Assembly: GCF_001427145.1 (NCBI RefSeq)
Contig: NZ_LMGL01000002.1
Coordinates: 451,441-515,440 of the forward strand
Direction: 5' to 3'
DNA: 64,000 bases
Origin: Microbacterium sp. Root166
Lineage (GTDB): Bacteria; Actinomycetota; Actinomycetes; Actinomycetales; Microbacteriaceae
Positions 11,632-20,599 of this stretch are shown here, piece by piece (the stretch's first letter is position 1; every line of letters starts with the position of its first letter). Position numbers and translations under genes: made by a program. The notes beneath the pieces are model-generated. The model did no database searches. It was given only the letters and a program-made list of their open reading frames with translations, and was not told the origin of the DNA.

Positions 11632-11666
11632 GTGAGCGGATGCCCCGGCACGGGCCATCCGCTCAC
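11632..11666. terminator. Hairpin between the SHOCT gene and tRNA-Leu
   Basis: GTGAGCGGATG at 11632-11642 pairs with CATCCGCTCAC at 11656-11666, with additional CCC/GGG pairing offset by a one-base bulge. It sits between convergent genes and probably serves both strands. The arms carry the GGATG/CATCC core that recurs across the window. Confidence 0.65.
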
Positions 11667-11713
11667 CGCTTCGTCGTCCGCGGGCGGCCGCCTCGGGCAG
11701 ACCTCGCATGATG

Positions 11714-11796
11714 TACCGGTGGTGGGAGTCGAACCCACACGCCCTTGCGGGCAACCGAGTTTGAGTCGGTCGCGTCTGCCATTCCGCCACACCGGC
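11714..11796 (-). tRNA. tRNA-Leu (anticodon CAA)
   Basis: 83 bases on the minus strand, folding as a class II tRNA. The acceptor stem is GCCGGTG/CACCGGT with discriminator A, the anticodon stem ACCGA/TCGGT encloses loop CTCAAAC (anticodon CAA, reading UUG), a variable arm GCCCGCAAGGGC follows, and the T stem GTGGG/CCCAC holds a TTCGACT loop. The first pair (1:72) is G-U instead of the usual G-C. The 3' CCA is not encoded. Confidence 0.95.
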
Positions 11797-11829
11797 CCGC
11801 GCGGAGCGCGTCCGCGATTGACCATACCG

Positions 11830-11835
11830 TAGGAT
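11830..11835 (+). promoter_or_regulatory. -10 element, leaderless type, ANTAR regulator
   Basis: TAGGAT ends 6 bases before the GTG at 11842, so the transcript would start at or next to the start codon. Confidence 0.6.
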
Positions 11836-11841
11836 TCAGAG

Positions 11842-12459
11842 GTGACTGAGCAGGAGCTTCCCCCCGAACCGCAAGCCTCGACCCCCCGCCGTGTCGTGGT
11901 GGCGGAGGACGAGTCGCTGATCCGCCTCGACATCGTGGAGATCCTCCGCGACAACGGCTACGACGTCGTCGGAGAGGCCGGGGACGGCGAGACCGCGGTC
12001 CAGCTCGCGACCGACCTGCGTCCCGATCTGGTGATCATGGACGTGAAGATGCCGCTCCTGGACGGCATCTCGGCCGCCGAGAAGCTGAGCAAGAACCACA
12101 TCGCCCCCGTGGTGCTCCTCACCGCCTTCAGCCAGAAGGAGCTCGTCGAGCGCGCGAGCGAGGCCGGCGCGCTGGCCTACGTCGTCAAGCCCTTCACGCC
12201 GAACGACCTTCTGCCGGCGATCGAGATCGCGCTGGCCCGCTACGAGCAGATCATCACGCTCGAGGCCGAAGTCGCCGACATGGTCGAGCGCTTCGAGACC
12301 CGCAAGCTGGTCGACCGGGCCAAGGGCCTCCTCAACGAGAAGATGGGTCTGTCCGAGCCCGAGGCTTTCCGCTGGATCCAGAAGGCATCGATGGACCGCC
12401 GTCTGACGATGCAGGACGTGGCAAAGGCCATCATCGAGCAGCTGGCGCCCAAGAAGTAG
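11842..12459 (+). CDS. ANTAR-domain response regulator (PdtaR-like)
   Basis: 205 residues. Residues 17-130 form a receiver domain with acidic pocket AEDE (21-24), phosphoacceptor Asp67 in VIMDVKMP and Lys116. Residues ~144-200 form an ANTAR RNA-binding domain with VDRAKGLLNEKMGLSEPEAFRWIQ. Such regulators bind paired hairpins in nascent RNA and prevent termination; the M. tuberculosis relative is Rv1626/PdtaR, phosphorylated by PdtaS. No partner kinase is adjacent. Expression is probably leaderless from TAGGAT at 11830-11835. Confidence 0.93.
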   Translation: MTEQELPPEPQASTPRRVVVAEDESLIRLDIVEILRDNGYDVVGEAGDGETAVQLATDLRPDLVIMDVKMPLLDGISAAEKLSKNHIAPVVLLTAFSQKELVERASEAGALAYVVKPFTPNDLLPAIEIALARYEQIITLEAEVADMVERFETRKLVDRAKGLLNEKMGLSEPEAFRWIQKASMDRRLTMQDVAKAIIEQLAPKK

Positions 12460-12478
12460 CGCCCCCGACACTGTGAAT

Positions 12479-12511
12479 GAAGCGGATGCCCCGGGCCGGG
12501 GCATCCGCTTC
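12479..12511. terminator. Bidirectional terminator
   Basis: Perfect 14-base arms GAAGCGGATGCCCC (12479-12492) and GGGGCATCCGCTTC (12498-12511) around a GGGCC loop, located between the convergent ANTAR and thioesterase genes and followed on the plus side by GTCATTTC. Confidence 0.8.
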
Positions 12512-12512
12512 G

Positions 12513-12944
12513 TCATTTCTGCGGCAGGTCCTTGATGTGGTTCGTGATGCGGATGGTCGAGCACCGGCGGCCCTGATCGTCGGTGACGACGATCTCGTGG
12601 ACGGTGATCGTGCGTCCGAGATGCAGTGGCGTGCAGACGCCGGTGACCGTGCCAGACGTCGCCGAACGGGTGTGCGTCGCATTGATGTCGACGCCGACCG
12701 CGAGCCGTCCGGGCCCGGCGTGGAGGTTCGCGGCCATCGAGCCGAGCGACTCTCCGAGCACCACGTAGGCCCCGCCGTGGAGCAGCCCGACGGGCTGGGT
12801 GTTCCCCTCGACCGGCATCGTCGCGACGCAGCGCTGCACCGAGAACTCGGTGAACTGCATGCCCATCTTCTCGGCGAGAGCGCCCATCCCGCGGGTGGCG
12901 GCCCACTCGAGTCCGTTCACGTCTGCGGGGGACAGGTCGGTCAT
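12513..12944 (-). CDS. PaaI-type hotdog-fold thioesterase
   Basis: 143 residues from an ATG at 12944, preceded by GAAGG; a longer frame upstream overlaps polA and is not expected. The product has the hotdog thioesterase pattern: EFSVQRCVATMPVEGNTQPVG, then LLHGGAYVVLGESLGSMAA with the His-Gly-Gly and Glu of the catalytic helix, then a long strand region ending in VTDDQGRRCSTIRI. It probably hydrolyses an acyl- or aryl-CoA in the cytoplasm; the true substrate cannot be read from sequence. Divergent from polA. Confidence 0.87.
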   Translation of the reverse strand: MTDLSPADVNGLEWAATRGMGALAEKMGMQFTEFSVQRCVATMPVEGNTQPVGLLHGGAYVVLGESLGSMAANLHAGPGRLAVGVDINATHTRSATSGTVTGVCTPLHLGRTITVHEIVVTDDQGRRCSTIRITNHIKDLPQK

Positions 12945-12991
12945 CGATCGCCTTCGGATTTGCTGTGCGGGGGAGTGTCCCGCCCCGCGTC

Positions 12992-12997
12992 TAGGCT
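12992..12997 (+). promoter_or_regulatory. -10 element, leaderless type, polA
   Basis: TAGGCT ends 6 bases before the polA GTG at 13004. Confidence 0.6.
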
Positions 12998-13003
12998 TGC
13001 AGG

Positions 13004-15643
13004 GTGACGGACTCCGCAAAGCCTACCCTTCTCGTCGTGGACGGCCATTCGCTGGCATACCGGGCGTTCTACGCCCTTCCCGTCGACAACTTCTCGACCA
13101 AGGACGGGCAGTACACGAACGGGATCTACGGCTTCCTTGCGATGCTGATCAACCTGATCAAGGCGGAGAAGCCCACCCATATGGCGGTCGCCTTCGACAC
13201 GTCGCGACAGTCCTTCCGCACCCGTGAGTACACGGAGTACAAGGCGAACCGCTCCGAGACTCCCTCCGAGTTCAAGGGCCAGATCCCGATCCTCCAGGAC
13301 TGCCTGGCGGCGATGAGCATCACGGTCCTGCAGAAGGAGGACTTCGAGGCCGACGACATCCTCGCCACGCTCGCCACCCAGGGTGCCGAGCAGGGCTACG
13401 ACGTCCTGGTGTGCTCGGGCGATCGCGACACCATCCAGCTCGTCACCGAAGACATCACGCTTCTCTACCCGAACGTGCAGGGCGTGTCCCAGCTCAAGCG
13501 CTACGACCGCCAGGCGGTCATCGACCGTTACGGGGTGCCGCCCGAGCAGTACCCCGAGATCGCCGCGCTCGTCGGCGAGACCAGCGACAACCTTCCCGGT
13601 GTGCCGAAGGTCGGCGAGAAGACCGCGGTCAAGTGGCTGAACCAGTTCGGCTCGCTCGATGAGCTGCTCGCCAACGCCGACAAGGTGACCGGCGTCGTGG
13701 GCGGCAACCTGCGCGCGCACATCGACGACGTGCGGCGCAACCGTGCCCTCAACCGACTCCTGACGGATGTCGAGCTCCCCGCGACCATCGCCGACCTCGA
13801 GGTCAAGCCGATGGACGCCCAGGCGGTGCGCGACATCTTCGCGCGCCTCGAGTTCAAGACGCTCATCCCGCGCGTGGCCGAGCTGGCGGGCATCGAGCAG
13901 CAGATGGCGGCCGTGACTTCGGCGGCCGCCGTGCCGATGCCCAAGCCCGTCGAACCGGCGCCTGCCGATCTGCTCGCGTGGCTCGACGCCGCAGAGGGCG
14001 AGGTCGGAGTGACCGTCGTCGTCGAGGGCGGCCTGCCGAAGCGCATCGGCTTCGCGACGAAAGATGCCGCCGCCGAGGCGACCTGGACGCCCGAGCTGCA
14101 GGAGGCTCTCGCCGGGTGGCTGGCCTCCGACGCCCCCAAGGTGATGAGCGACGCCAAGACGCAGGTCAAGGCGATGCGCCGAGCGGGTCTGCGCATCGGC
14201 GGACTGACCTTCGACACCGTGGTCGCCGGATGGCTGCTGCGGCCGAGCTTCCCCGACAAGAACCTCGCCGACCTCGTGGACCGCTACCTCGACGAGAAGC
14301 TGCCCGAGGCCGATCCGACCCAGCTGGTCCCCGAGACCGAAGGCGCGACCCCGGGCCAGCTCGCCTGGTTCTCTGTTCGCGTGGCAGAGGCGCTGAGGGC
14401 CGAGCTGCCCGCCAGCGTCGCGACCGTGCTCGCCGACATCGAGCTGCCCACGCTGCTGACGCTCGCCGACATGGAACTCGCCGGTGTCGCTGTCTCGCAC
14501 GACAAGCTCTCGTCGTTCTCGGCCGAGCTCGCGGAACGCGCCGACGCCATCGCCCAGCAGGCCTACCTCGCCATCGGGCGGGAGGTGAACCTCGGCTCGC
14601 CCAAGCAGCTGCAGGAGGTGCTGTTCGAAGAGCTGCAGCTTCCCAAGACCCGCAAGACCAAGACCGGGTACTCGACCGACGCCGCCGTGCTCGCCGATCT
14701 GCAGGATTCCCACCCGCATCCCTTCCTCGATCTGCTGCTGCAGCACCGCGAGGCGACGAAGCTGCGTCAGATCATCGAGTCGCTCGACACCGCCATCGGC
14801 GCGGACGGTCGGGTGCGCACCACCTACGTGCAGACCGGCAGCCAGACCGGGCGACTGTCCAGCACGGACCCGAATCTGCAGAACATCCCCGTTCGCACGG
14901 AAGAGAGCCGCCGCATCCGCTCGGCGTTCGAGAACGGCCCCGAGTACGAGACGCTGCTCACCGCGGACTACTCGCAGATCGAGATGCGCATCATGGCGCA
15001 CCTTTCCGAAGACCCGGGGCTCATCGAGGCCTTCAACTCCGGCGAAGACCTGCACCGCTTCGTCGGCGCGCGCGTGTTCGGTGTCGAGCCCGCCGACGTC
15101 ACCCCGGCCATGCGCACGAAGGTCAAGGCGATGTCGTACGGCCTTGTGTACGGACTGTCCGCCTTCGGACTCTCGAAGCAGCTGCGGATCGAGCAGACCG
15201 AGGCCAAGCAGCTGATGATGGAGTACTTCGCCCGCTTCGGCGCGGTGCGCGACTACCTGCGCTCGTCGGTCGAGCAGGCGAGGATCGACGGCTACACCGA
15301 GACGATCTTCGGACGCCGCAGGCCGTTCCCCGACCTCGCGAGCCCGAACCGGGTGCTCCGCGAGAACGCCGAGCGCGCGGCTCTCAACGCGCCGATCCAG
15401 GGCAGCGCCGCCGACATCATGAAGGTCGCGCTGTTCCACATCCATGACGAATTCGCCGCGCAGGCGCTGCGTTCCCGTGTGCTGATGCAGATCCACGACG
15501 AACTCGTCGTGGAGGTGGCGCCGGGGGAGTGGGATGCCGCGGAGCGCATCGTGCGCGAGCGCATGGGAGACGCGGCTGCCCTGTCGGTGCCGCTGGACGT
15601 CCAGATCGGACGCGGCAGCGACTGGAACGAAGCCGGCCACTGA
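13004..15643 (+). CDS. polA: DNA polymerase I
   Basis: 879 residues. The N-terminal ~300 residues form the 5' nuclease (VDGHSLAYRAFYALP, with acidic metal-binding residues in EADDILATL and CSGDRDTIQL). The middle ~300-490 region matches the 3'-5' exonuclease domain by position, but I cannot find the expected DxE and YxxxD catalytic motifs, so proofreading is probably absent, as in other actinobacterial PolA. The polymerase domain has motif A (DYSQIEMR), motif B (KAMSYGLVYGLSAFG) and motif C (QIHDELV). It handles Okazaki fragment processing and repair synthesis. GTG start, probably leaderless from TAGGCT. Confidence 0.98.
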   Translation: MTDSAKPTLLVVDGHSLAYRAFYALPVDNFSTKDGQYTNGIYGFLAMLINLIKAEKPTHMAVAFDTSRQSFRTREYTEYKANRSETPSEFKGQIPILQDCLAAMSITVLQKEDFEADDILATLATQGAEQGYDVLVCSGDRDTIQLVTEDITLLYPNVQGVSQLKRYDRQAVIDRYGVPPEQYPEIAALVGETSDNLPGVPKVGEKTAVKWLNQFGSLDELLANADKVTGVVGGNLRAHIDDVRRNRALNRLLTDVELPATIADLEVKPMDAQAVRDIFARLEFKTLIPRVAELAGIEQQMAAVTSAAAVPMPKPVEPAPADLLAWLDAAEGEVGVTVVVEGGLPKRIGFATKDAAAEATWTPELQEALAGWLASDAPKVMSDAKTQVKAMRRAGLRIGGLTFDTVVAGWLLRPSFPDKNLADLVDRYLDEKLPEADPTQLVPETEGATPGQLAWFSVRVAEALRAELPASVATVLADIELPTLLTLADMELAGVAVSHDKLSSFSAELAERADAIAQQAYLAIGREVNLGSPKQLQEVLFEELQLPKTRKTKTGYSTDAAVLADLQDSHPHPFLDLLLQHREATKLRQIIESLDTAIGADGRVRTTYVQTGSQTGRLSSTDPNLQNIPVRTEESRRIRSAFENGPEYETLLTADYSQIEMRIMAHLSEDPGLIEAFNSGEDLHRFVGARVFGVEPADVTPAMRTKVKAMSYGLVYGLSAFGLSKQLRIEQTEAKQLMMEYFARFGAVRDYLRSSVEQARIDGYTETIFGRRRPFPDLASPNRVLRENAERAALNAPIQGSAADIMKVALFHIHDEFAAQALRSRVLMQIHDELVVEVAPGEWDAAERIVRERMGDAAALSVPLDVQIGRGSDWNEAGH

Positions 15644-15676
15644 GCCGGATGTTTGGCGCGTCGCGGCGTGCATCCA

Positions 15677-15682
15677 TAGGCT
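15677..15682 (+). promoter_or_regulatory. -10 element, leaderless type, DUF885 gene
   Basis: TAGGCT ends 7 bases before the ATG at 15690. Confidence 0.6.
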
Positions 15683-15689
15683 CTTGGGC

Positions 15690-17363
15690 ATGACTGACGA
15701 AACACGTACGCCCACGCCGATCGACACGATCGCTGACGCATGGGTCGACACACTCGCCGAGCTCGAGCCGACTCTCGCGACCTACATCGGTCGCGACGAG
15801 TACAACGACCGCTACGGCGACTACAGCCCCGAAGGCCACGAGCGACTCGTCGCCGAGGGCCGCAAGACTCTCGCCGCCCTGGCGGCAGCCACCCCTGTGG
15901 ACGACATCGACGCCGTCACCCAGGACGACGTGGCCCGCGAGATCCAGGTCGCGATCGAGCTGCACGACGCGAAGTGGAACCTCCGCGACCTCAACGTGAT
16001 CGCGTCGCCGGCTCAGGACATCCGGTCGGTCCTCGACTTGATGCCCACGGCGACGACAGACGACTGGACGGTCATCGCCACGCGACTCAAGGCCGTCCCG
16101 GGAGCGATCGACGGCTACATCACGACGCTCCGCGAGGGCATCGCGCAGGGCGTCGTCCCCGCGCGTCGCCAGGTCGAAGCGGTCGTCACGCAGATCGCCC
16201 GGTACACCGAGGACGGCGGCTTCTTCGCGTCGTTCGCGGCGGAGGCCGCACCGGCCGAGGGTCAGCTGCCGGCATCGCTCGCCCGCGACCTCGCCGACAA
16301 CGCCAATGCGGCCCGCGTCGCCTACGACGAGCTCGCATCGTTCCTCGGCAGCGACCTCGCGCCGCGCGCGGGTGAGGACGACGCGGTCGGCCGCGAGCTG
16401 TACGCGATTCATTCGCGGAGGTTCCTGGGCGCGACCATCGACCTCGACGAGACGTACGAGTGGGGGGTCGAGGAGCTCGCTCGCATGGTGGCGGAGCAGG
16501 AGTCCATCGCCGACGAGATCAAGGCGGGCGCCTCGGTCGAGGAGGCGGTCGCCTTTCTCGAGCAGGACGACTCCCGCAAGCTGCACGGCACCGACGCCCT
16601 GCAGAAGTGGATGCAGGAGACGAGCGACCGCGCGGTCGCAGAGCTCGGGCGCACGCACTTCGACATTCCCGAGCCCATCCGCAAGCTCGAGTGCATGATC
16701 GCTCCCACCAAGGAAGGCGGGATCTACTACACCGGTCCCACTGACGACTTCTCGCGCCCCGGCCGGATGTGGTGGTCGGTGCCGGAGGGCGTCGAGACCT
16801 TCGACACCTGGCGCGAGCTCACCACCGTCTACCACGAGGGTGTGCCGGGGCACCACCTGCAGATCGCGCAGGCGGTGTACAACCGTGCGCAGCTGAACTC
16901 GTACCGACGCCTCCTGGGCGGCACCTCCGGGCACGCCGAGGGCTGGGCTCTATACGCCGAGCGGCTCATGGAGCAGCTGGGTTACCTCGACGACCCGGCC
17001 GATCGCCTCGGCATGCTCGACGGTCAGCGCATGCGCGCCGCCCGCGTGGTCCTCGACATCGGCGTGCACCTCGGCAAGGACCGCCCCGACGGTCAGGGGA
17101 AGTGGGACGCGGACTTCGCGCTCGACTTCATGCTGCACAACGTGAACATGCCCGACGAGTTCGTGAAGTTCGAGGTCAACCGCTACCTCGGCTGGCCGGG
17201 CCAGGCGCCGTCCTACAAGGTCGGTCAGCGGATCTGGGAGCAGCTGCGCGACGAGGTGGCCGAGCGCGAAGGTGCTTCGTTCTCGATCAAGCAGTTCCAC
17301 AAGCGCGCCCTCGACATCGGCGGGGTCGGGCTCGACTCGCTCCGCAAGGCTCTTTCGCGCTGA
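15690..17363 (+). CDS. DUF885 family protein (putative zinc metallohydrolase)
   Basis: 557 residues from ATG 15690; the frame is open further up inside polA, but the -10 hexamer and family alignment favour this start. DUF885 proteins have a thermolysin-like fold and an extended zinc motif, here TVYHEGVPGHHLQIAQ, with two His and a Glu, followed by a downstream GTSGHAEGWALYAERL segment that supplies another Glu. No signal peptide or membrane segment is seen, so it is cytoplasmic. It may act as a peptidase, but the substrate is unknown. It stands alone and ends 15 bases from a convergent phosphoribosyltransferase. Confidence 0.87.
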   Translation: MTDETRTPTPIDTIADAWVDTLAELEPTLATYIGRDEYNDRYGDYSPEGHERLVAEGRKTLAALAAATPVDDIDAVTQDDVAREIQVAIELHDAKWNLRDLNVIASPAQDIRSVLDLMPTATTDDWTVIATRLKAVPGAIDGYITTLREGIAQGVVPARRQVEAVVTQIARYTEDGGFFASFAAEAAPAEGQLPASLARDLADNANAARVAYDELASFLGSDLAPRAGEDDAVGRELYAIHSRRFLGATIDLDETYEWGVEELARMVAEQESIADEIKAGASVEEAVAFLEQDDSRKLHGTDALQKWMQETSDRAVAELGRTHFDIPEPIRKLECMIAPTKEGGIYYTGPTDDFSRPGRMWWSVPEGVETFDTWRELTTVYHEGVPGHHLQIAQAVYNRAQLNSYRRLLGGTSGHAEGWALYAERLMEQLGYLDDPADRLGMLDGQRMRAARVVLDIGVHLGKDRPDGQGKWDADFALDFMLHNVNMPDEFVKFEVNRYLGWPGQAPSYKVGQRIWEQLRDEVAEREGASFSIKQFHKRALDIGGVGLDSLRKALSR

Positions 17364-17378
17364 CGCTCCGCTGAGGCC

Positions 17379-18011
17379 TCAGCCGACGCGGGGGTCGTGG
17401 GACAGCAGTTCCACGACCTCCGCGTCGCTGGTCTGGGTGAAGTCGTCGTAGAACTGGCCGACCGCCCAGAAGTCGTGTTCGCGATGCGGGCAGACGAACT
17501 CGTCAGCGGCGCCGGGGTCCGGTTCCCACCCTGCCGGGGCGACCGGAACGGCGAGCACGACGGCGTCGCAGTCACGGGAGCGCAGCGAACGGCATGCGGC
17601 GATCGCGGTTGCCCCGGTGGCCACGCCGTCGTCCACGACGATGGCGGTGACTCCCGACAGGTCATCGGCGACCGAGCCGAAGCGCCGCGTCCGCCGGAGC
17701 AGCTCGGCGCGCTCCCGCTCCTCGACCTCCTGGAGCTGATCCGCGCTGAGAGCTCGCGCACTGCGGAAGCCGTCGTTCATCACGCGGATGCCGTCGGCGA
17801 TGGCGCCGACGGCGTACTCCTCGTTCGACGGCACACCGAGCTTCCGCACGACCACCGGCGCCAGCGGCAATGCCAACAGGCGCGACACCTCGGCGGCGAC
17901 GACGATTCCGCCGCGCGGTATCCCGAACACGATCGCGTCGGTGCCGCGCCGGTCGGCGAGCGCGGTACCCAGCTCTCGACCCGCCGCGGTACGGTCGGCG
18001 AACAGGGCCAT
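17379..18011 (-). CDS. Phosphoribosyltransferase-domain protein
   Basis: 210 residues from ATG 18011. The PRPP-binding loop AIVVDDGVATGATAIAACRSLR is in the second half, and an N-terminal IVFGIPRGGIVVA strand-loop matches the class I phosphoribosyltransferase fold of the group often found near erythromycin-esterase or dienelactone-hydrolase genes. It lacks a recognisable base-specific hood, so it could be regulatory or act on an unknown substrate. TAGCGT at 18018-18023 (minus strand) suggests a leaderless transcript. Confidence 0.85.
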   Translation of the reverse strand: MALFADRTAAGRELGTALADRRGTDAIVFGIPRGGIVVAAEVSRLLALPLAPVVVRKLGVPSNEEYAVGAIADGIRVMNDGFRSARALSADQLQEVEERERAELLRRTRRFGSVADDLSGVTAIVVDDGVATGATAIAACRSLRSRDCDAVVLAVPVAPAGWEPDPGAADEFVCPHREHDFWAVGQFYDDFTQTSDAEVVELLSHDPRVG

Positions 18012-18017
18012 GGGTCA

Positions 18018-18023
18018 ACGCTA
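18018..18023 (-). promoter_or_regulatory. -10 element, leaderless type, phosphoribosyltransferase gene
   Basis: TAGCGT on the minus strand ends 6 bases before the ATG at 18011. Confidence 0.55.
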
Positions 18024-18120
18024 CGCCTCCGGCAAGCCGAGCGGCAGGGAATGCGCGAGCGTCCGGAGCGGTTGCGGACGATACCCACTGGTTCATTCAG
18101 GCGCATAGAAAGGCCCGTCG

Positions 18121-19164
18121 ATGACCGCAAGCGATCCTTCCACGCTGGAGCTCGGCCTGGACACATTCGGCGACGTCACCCGCGACGAATCCGGAAACCT
18201 CGTCAGCGATGCGCAGACCATCCGCGATGTCGTCGAGCAGGCCGTGCTCGCCGACGAGGTCGGACTGGCGTTCTTCGGGGTGGGGGAGCATCACCGCCCG
18301 GAGTTCGCCGTCTCCAGTCCTGAGATCGTCCTGGCAGCCGCCGCCGCGCGCACCCGCAGCATCCATCTCGGGACCGCCGTGACGGTCCTCTCGAGCGATG
18401 ACCCGGTCCGTGTCTACGAGCGATTCGCCACGTTGGATGCGGTGTCGAACGGACGCGCCGAGGTCATCCTCGGGCGCGGCTCGTTCACCGAGTCGTTCCC
18501 GCTCTTCGGCTACGACCTGCGGGACTACGAGACGCTGTTCGAGGAGAAGCTCGAACTGTTCGCGCAGCTGCTCGAGGAGAAGCCGGTCACCTGGCAGGGA
18601 ACGCTGCGGGCGCCCCTGGCCGACGCCGACGTGTTCCCGAAGACGGAGAACGGCCTGCGCGCCTGGGTGGGCGTCGGCGGCACGCCGGAGTCCGTGGTGC
18701 GTGCCGCGCGCTACGGCTACGGCCTCATGCTGGCGATCATCGGCGGACCGGCGGACCGTTTCCGGCCCTTCGCATCGACGTATCGCCGGTCACTCGAGGC
18801 CTTCGGTCGCGGCCCCTCGCCCGTCGGCGTCCATTCGCCCGGGCACATCGCCGACACCGATCAGCAGGCGTGGGACGAGGCCTACGAGGGCTTCGAGGCG
18901 ATGAACAACACCATCGGGCGGGAACGCGGCTGGCCGCCCTACAGTCGCATGCGGTTCCAGCGTGACGTCGGGCCTGAGGGTGCTCTCTATGTGGGGTCGC
19001 CGGAGACCGTCGCCCGCAAGATCGCGGATACCGTCCAGACGCTCGATCTCGATCGGTTCGACATGAAGTTCTCGACCGGGACGCTCTCTCACGCGCGGAT
19101 GATGCGCTCGATCGAGCTGTACGGCTCGAAGGTGGCGCCGCTGGTCCGCGACATGCTGGCGTGA
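18121..19164 (+). CDS. LLM-class flavin-dependent oxidoreductase
   Basis: 347 residues with a luciferase-like TIM barrel. Visible features are LELGLDTFGDV at the N-terminus, FFGVGEHHRPEFAVSSPEIVLAA around residues 51-73, HLGTAVTVLSSDDPVRVYERFATLDAVSNGRAEVILGRGS in two consecutive stretches, and the C-terminal YVGSPETVARKI motif. Members use reduced FMN to oxygenate small molecules; the substrate here is unknown and no flavin reductase is adjacent. GAAAGG lies 7 bases before the ATG. It sits directly before an MFS transporter gene that has its own promoter. Confidence 0.9.
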   Translation: MTASDPSTLELGLDTFGDVTRDESGNLVSDAQTIRDVVEQAVLADEVGLAFFGVGEHHRPEFAVSSPEIVLAAAAARTRSIHLGTAVTVLSSDDPVRVYERFATLDAVSNGRAEVILGRGSFTESFPLFGYDLRDYETLFEEKLELFAQLLEEKPVTWQGTLRAPLADADVFPKTENGLRAWVGVGGTPESVVRAARYGYGLMLAIIGGPADRFRPFASTYRRSLEAFGRGPSPVGVHSPGHIADTDQQAWDEAYEGFEAMNNTIGRERGWPPYSRMRFQRDVGPEGALYVGSPETVARKIADTVQTLDLDRFDMKFSTGTLSHARMMRSIELYGSKVAPLVRDMLA

Positions 19165-19185
19165 GCGCACCGTCCGAAGGATCCG

Positions 19186-19191
19186 TAGCAT
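19186..19191 (+). promoter_or_regulatory. -10 element, leaderless type, MFS gene
   Basis: TAGCAT ends 6 bases before the ATG at 19198. Confidence 0.55.
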
Positions 19192-19197
19192 GACGCT

Positions 19198-20553
19198 ATG
19201 ACGGATGCCGAGACCCGCACGGACGCGACGCTCCCGGAGCGCCTCGACCGGCTGCCGTTCACACGCATGCACCTGCGGGTGCTGACCGGCTCCGGCCTCG
19301 GGTGGGCGCTGGACGCGATGGACGTCGGACTGATCTCCTTCGTGATCGCCGCGCTGGCCGTGCAGTGGGAGCTCCAGCCCTTCGAGACAGCGTGGATCGC
19401 GTCGATCGGGTTCGTCGGCATGGCGATCGGCGCGAGCGTCGGCGGACTGCTCGCGGATCGATTCGGGCGGCGGTCCGTGTTCGCGCTGACGCTGCTGGTG
19501 TACGGCATCGCCACCGGCGCGAGCGCACTGGTCGGCGGGCTCGTCGCGCTTCTCGTGCTGCGGTTCTTCGTCGGGCTCGGGCTCGGCGCCGAGCTGCCGG
19601 TGGCCTCGACATATGTCAGCGAGTTCGCGCCGGCGCGGATCCGTGGCCGTCTCATCGTGATCCTCGAGGCTTTCTGGGCCGTGGGATGGACCGCCGCAGC
19701 ACTCATCGGATACTTCGTCATCCCGACGTCGGACAACGGATGGCGCTGGGCGTTCGCGCTCGGCGCGGTGCCCGCCGCGTACGCCTTGTTCGTGCGGTGG
19801 GGACTCCCGGAGTCCGCTCGGTGGCTGGAGCGCCGCGGTCGGCACGAGGAGGCGGGCGCGGTCGTTCGCACCTTCGAGGAGTCGGCGGGGGATGCGGTAT
19901 CCGCCGTCGCCGTCACCGCCGCCGACACGCCGCCCGCGGCTTCCTCCACGATCGCCTCACGCCTCGCCGTGCTGTGGTCTCGCGAGTTCCGCGTGCGCAC
20001 CGCGTGCCTCTGGCTCGTCTGGTTCTGCGTGAACTTCTCGTACTACGGGGCGTTCATCTGGATTCCGTCGATCCTCGTCTCGCAGGGCTACGACCTGGTG
20101 CGGTCCTTCGGATTCACGCTCATCATCACACTCGCGCAGCTTCCGGGCTACGCCACCGCCGCGTGGCTGATCGAGGTCTGGGGTCGCCGTCTGACGCTCT
20201 CGGTGTTCCTCGTCGGATCCGCCCTCTCTGCCGTCGTGTTCGGGACGGCGGGGAGCGAGGTGGGAGTCATCGCGGCCGGAATGGCGCTGTCGTTCTTCAA
20301 TCTCGGCGCCTGGGGCGCTCTGTATGCGGTGACGCCCGAGATGTACCCCACATCGCTGCGGGCGACCGGATCGGGGTGGGCCGCCGGCGCCGGACGCATC
20401 GCTTCGATCATCGCGCCGCTCATGGTGCCGGTTCTGCTCGCTCTGGGGGGCGCACCCACCCTCTTCGTCGTGTTCGCGGTCTTCTTCGTGGTCGCCGCGG
20501 TCGCTGTCTGGGGTCTCGTGGACCGGCGGGGGATGGCGCTCGACGACCGGTGA
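19198..20553 (+). CDS. MFS transporter, aromatic acid/nicotinate-like symporter
   Basis: 451 residues with about 12 membrane segments split by a central cytoplasmic loop (residues ~205-255). The first segment contains GWALDAMDVGL, with the Asp pair typical of the metabolite:H+ symporter subgroup. The MFS signature between segments 2 and 3 reads GLLADRFGRRSVFA, and segment 4-5 has GLGLGAELPVASTYVSEFAP and RGRLIVILEAFWAVGW. Related proteins carry aromatic acids, nicotinate or sugars; the substrate cannot be fixed from sequence. Confidence 0.9.
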   Translation: MTDAETRTDATLPERLDRLPFTRMHLRVLTGSGLGWALDAMDVGLISFVIAALAVQWELQPFETAWIASIGFVGMAIGASVGGLLADRFGRRSVFALTLLVYGIATGASALVGGLVALLVLRFFVGLGLGAELPVASTYVSEFAPARIRGRLIVILEAFWAVGWTAAALIGYFVIPTSDNGWRWAFALGAVPAAYALFVRWGLPESARWLERRGRHEEAGAVVRTFEESAGDAVSAVAVTAADTPPAASSTIASRLAVLWSREFRVRTACLWLVWFCVNFSYYGAFIWIPSILVSQGYDLVRSFGFTLIITLAQLPGYATAAWLIEVWGRRLTLSVFLVGSALSAVVFGTAGSEVGVIAAGMALSFFNLGAWGALYAVTPEMYPTSLRATGSGWAAGAGRIASIIAPLMVPVLLALGGAPTLFVVFAVFFVVAAVAVWGLVDRRGMALDDR

Positions 20554-20587
20554 GCGCGGACGACCATTCTCGGCTGCGGCCGCACCC

Positions 20588-20593
20588 TAGGCT
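20588..20593 (+). promoter_or_regulatory. -10 element, leaderless type, SGNH hydrolase
   Basis: TAGGCT ends 6 bases before the ATG at 20600. Confidence 0.6.
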
Positions 20594-20599
20594 GGGACG

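Noticed and set aside
17370..17383. 14-base perfect palindrome GCTGAGGCCTCAGC between convergent genes
   Set aside because: With no room for a loop it would be a weak hairpin and there is no T-run; part of it encodes the end of the phosphoribosyltransferase. I do not call it a terminator.
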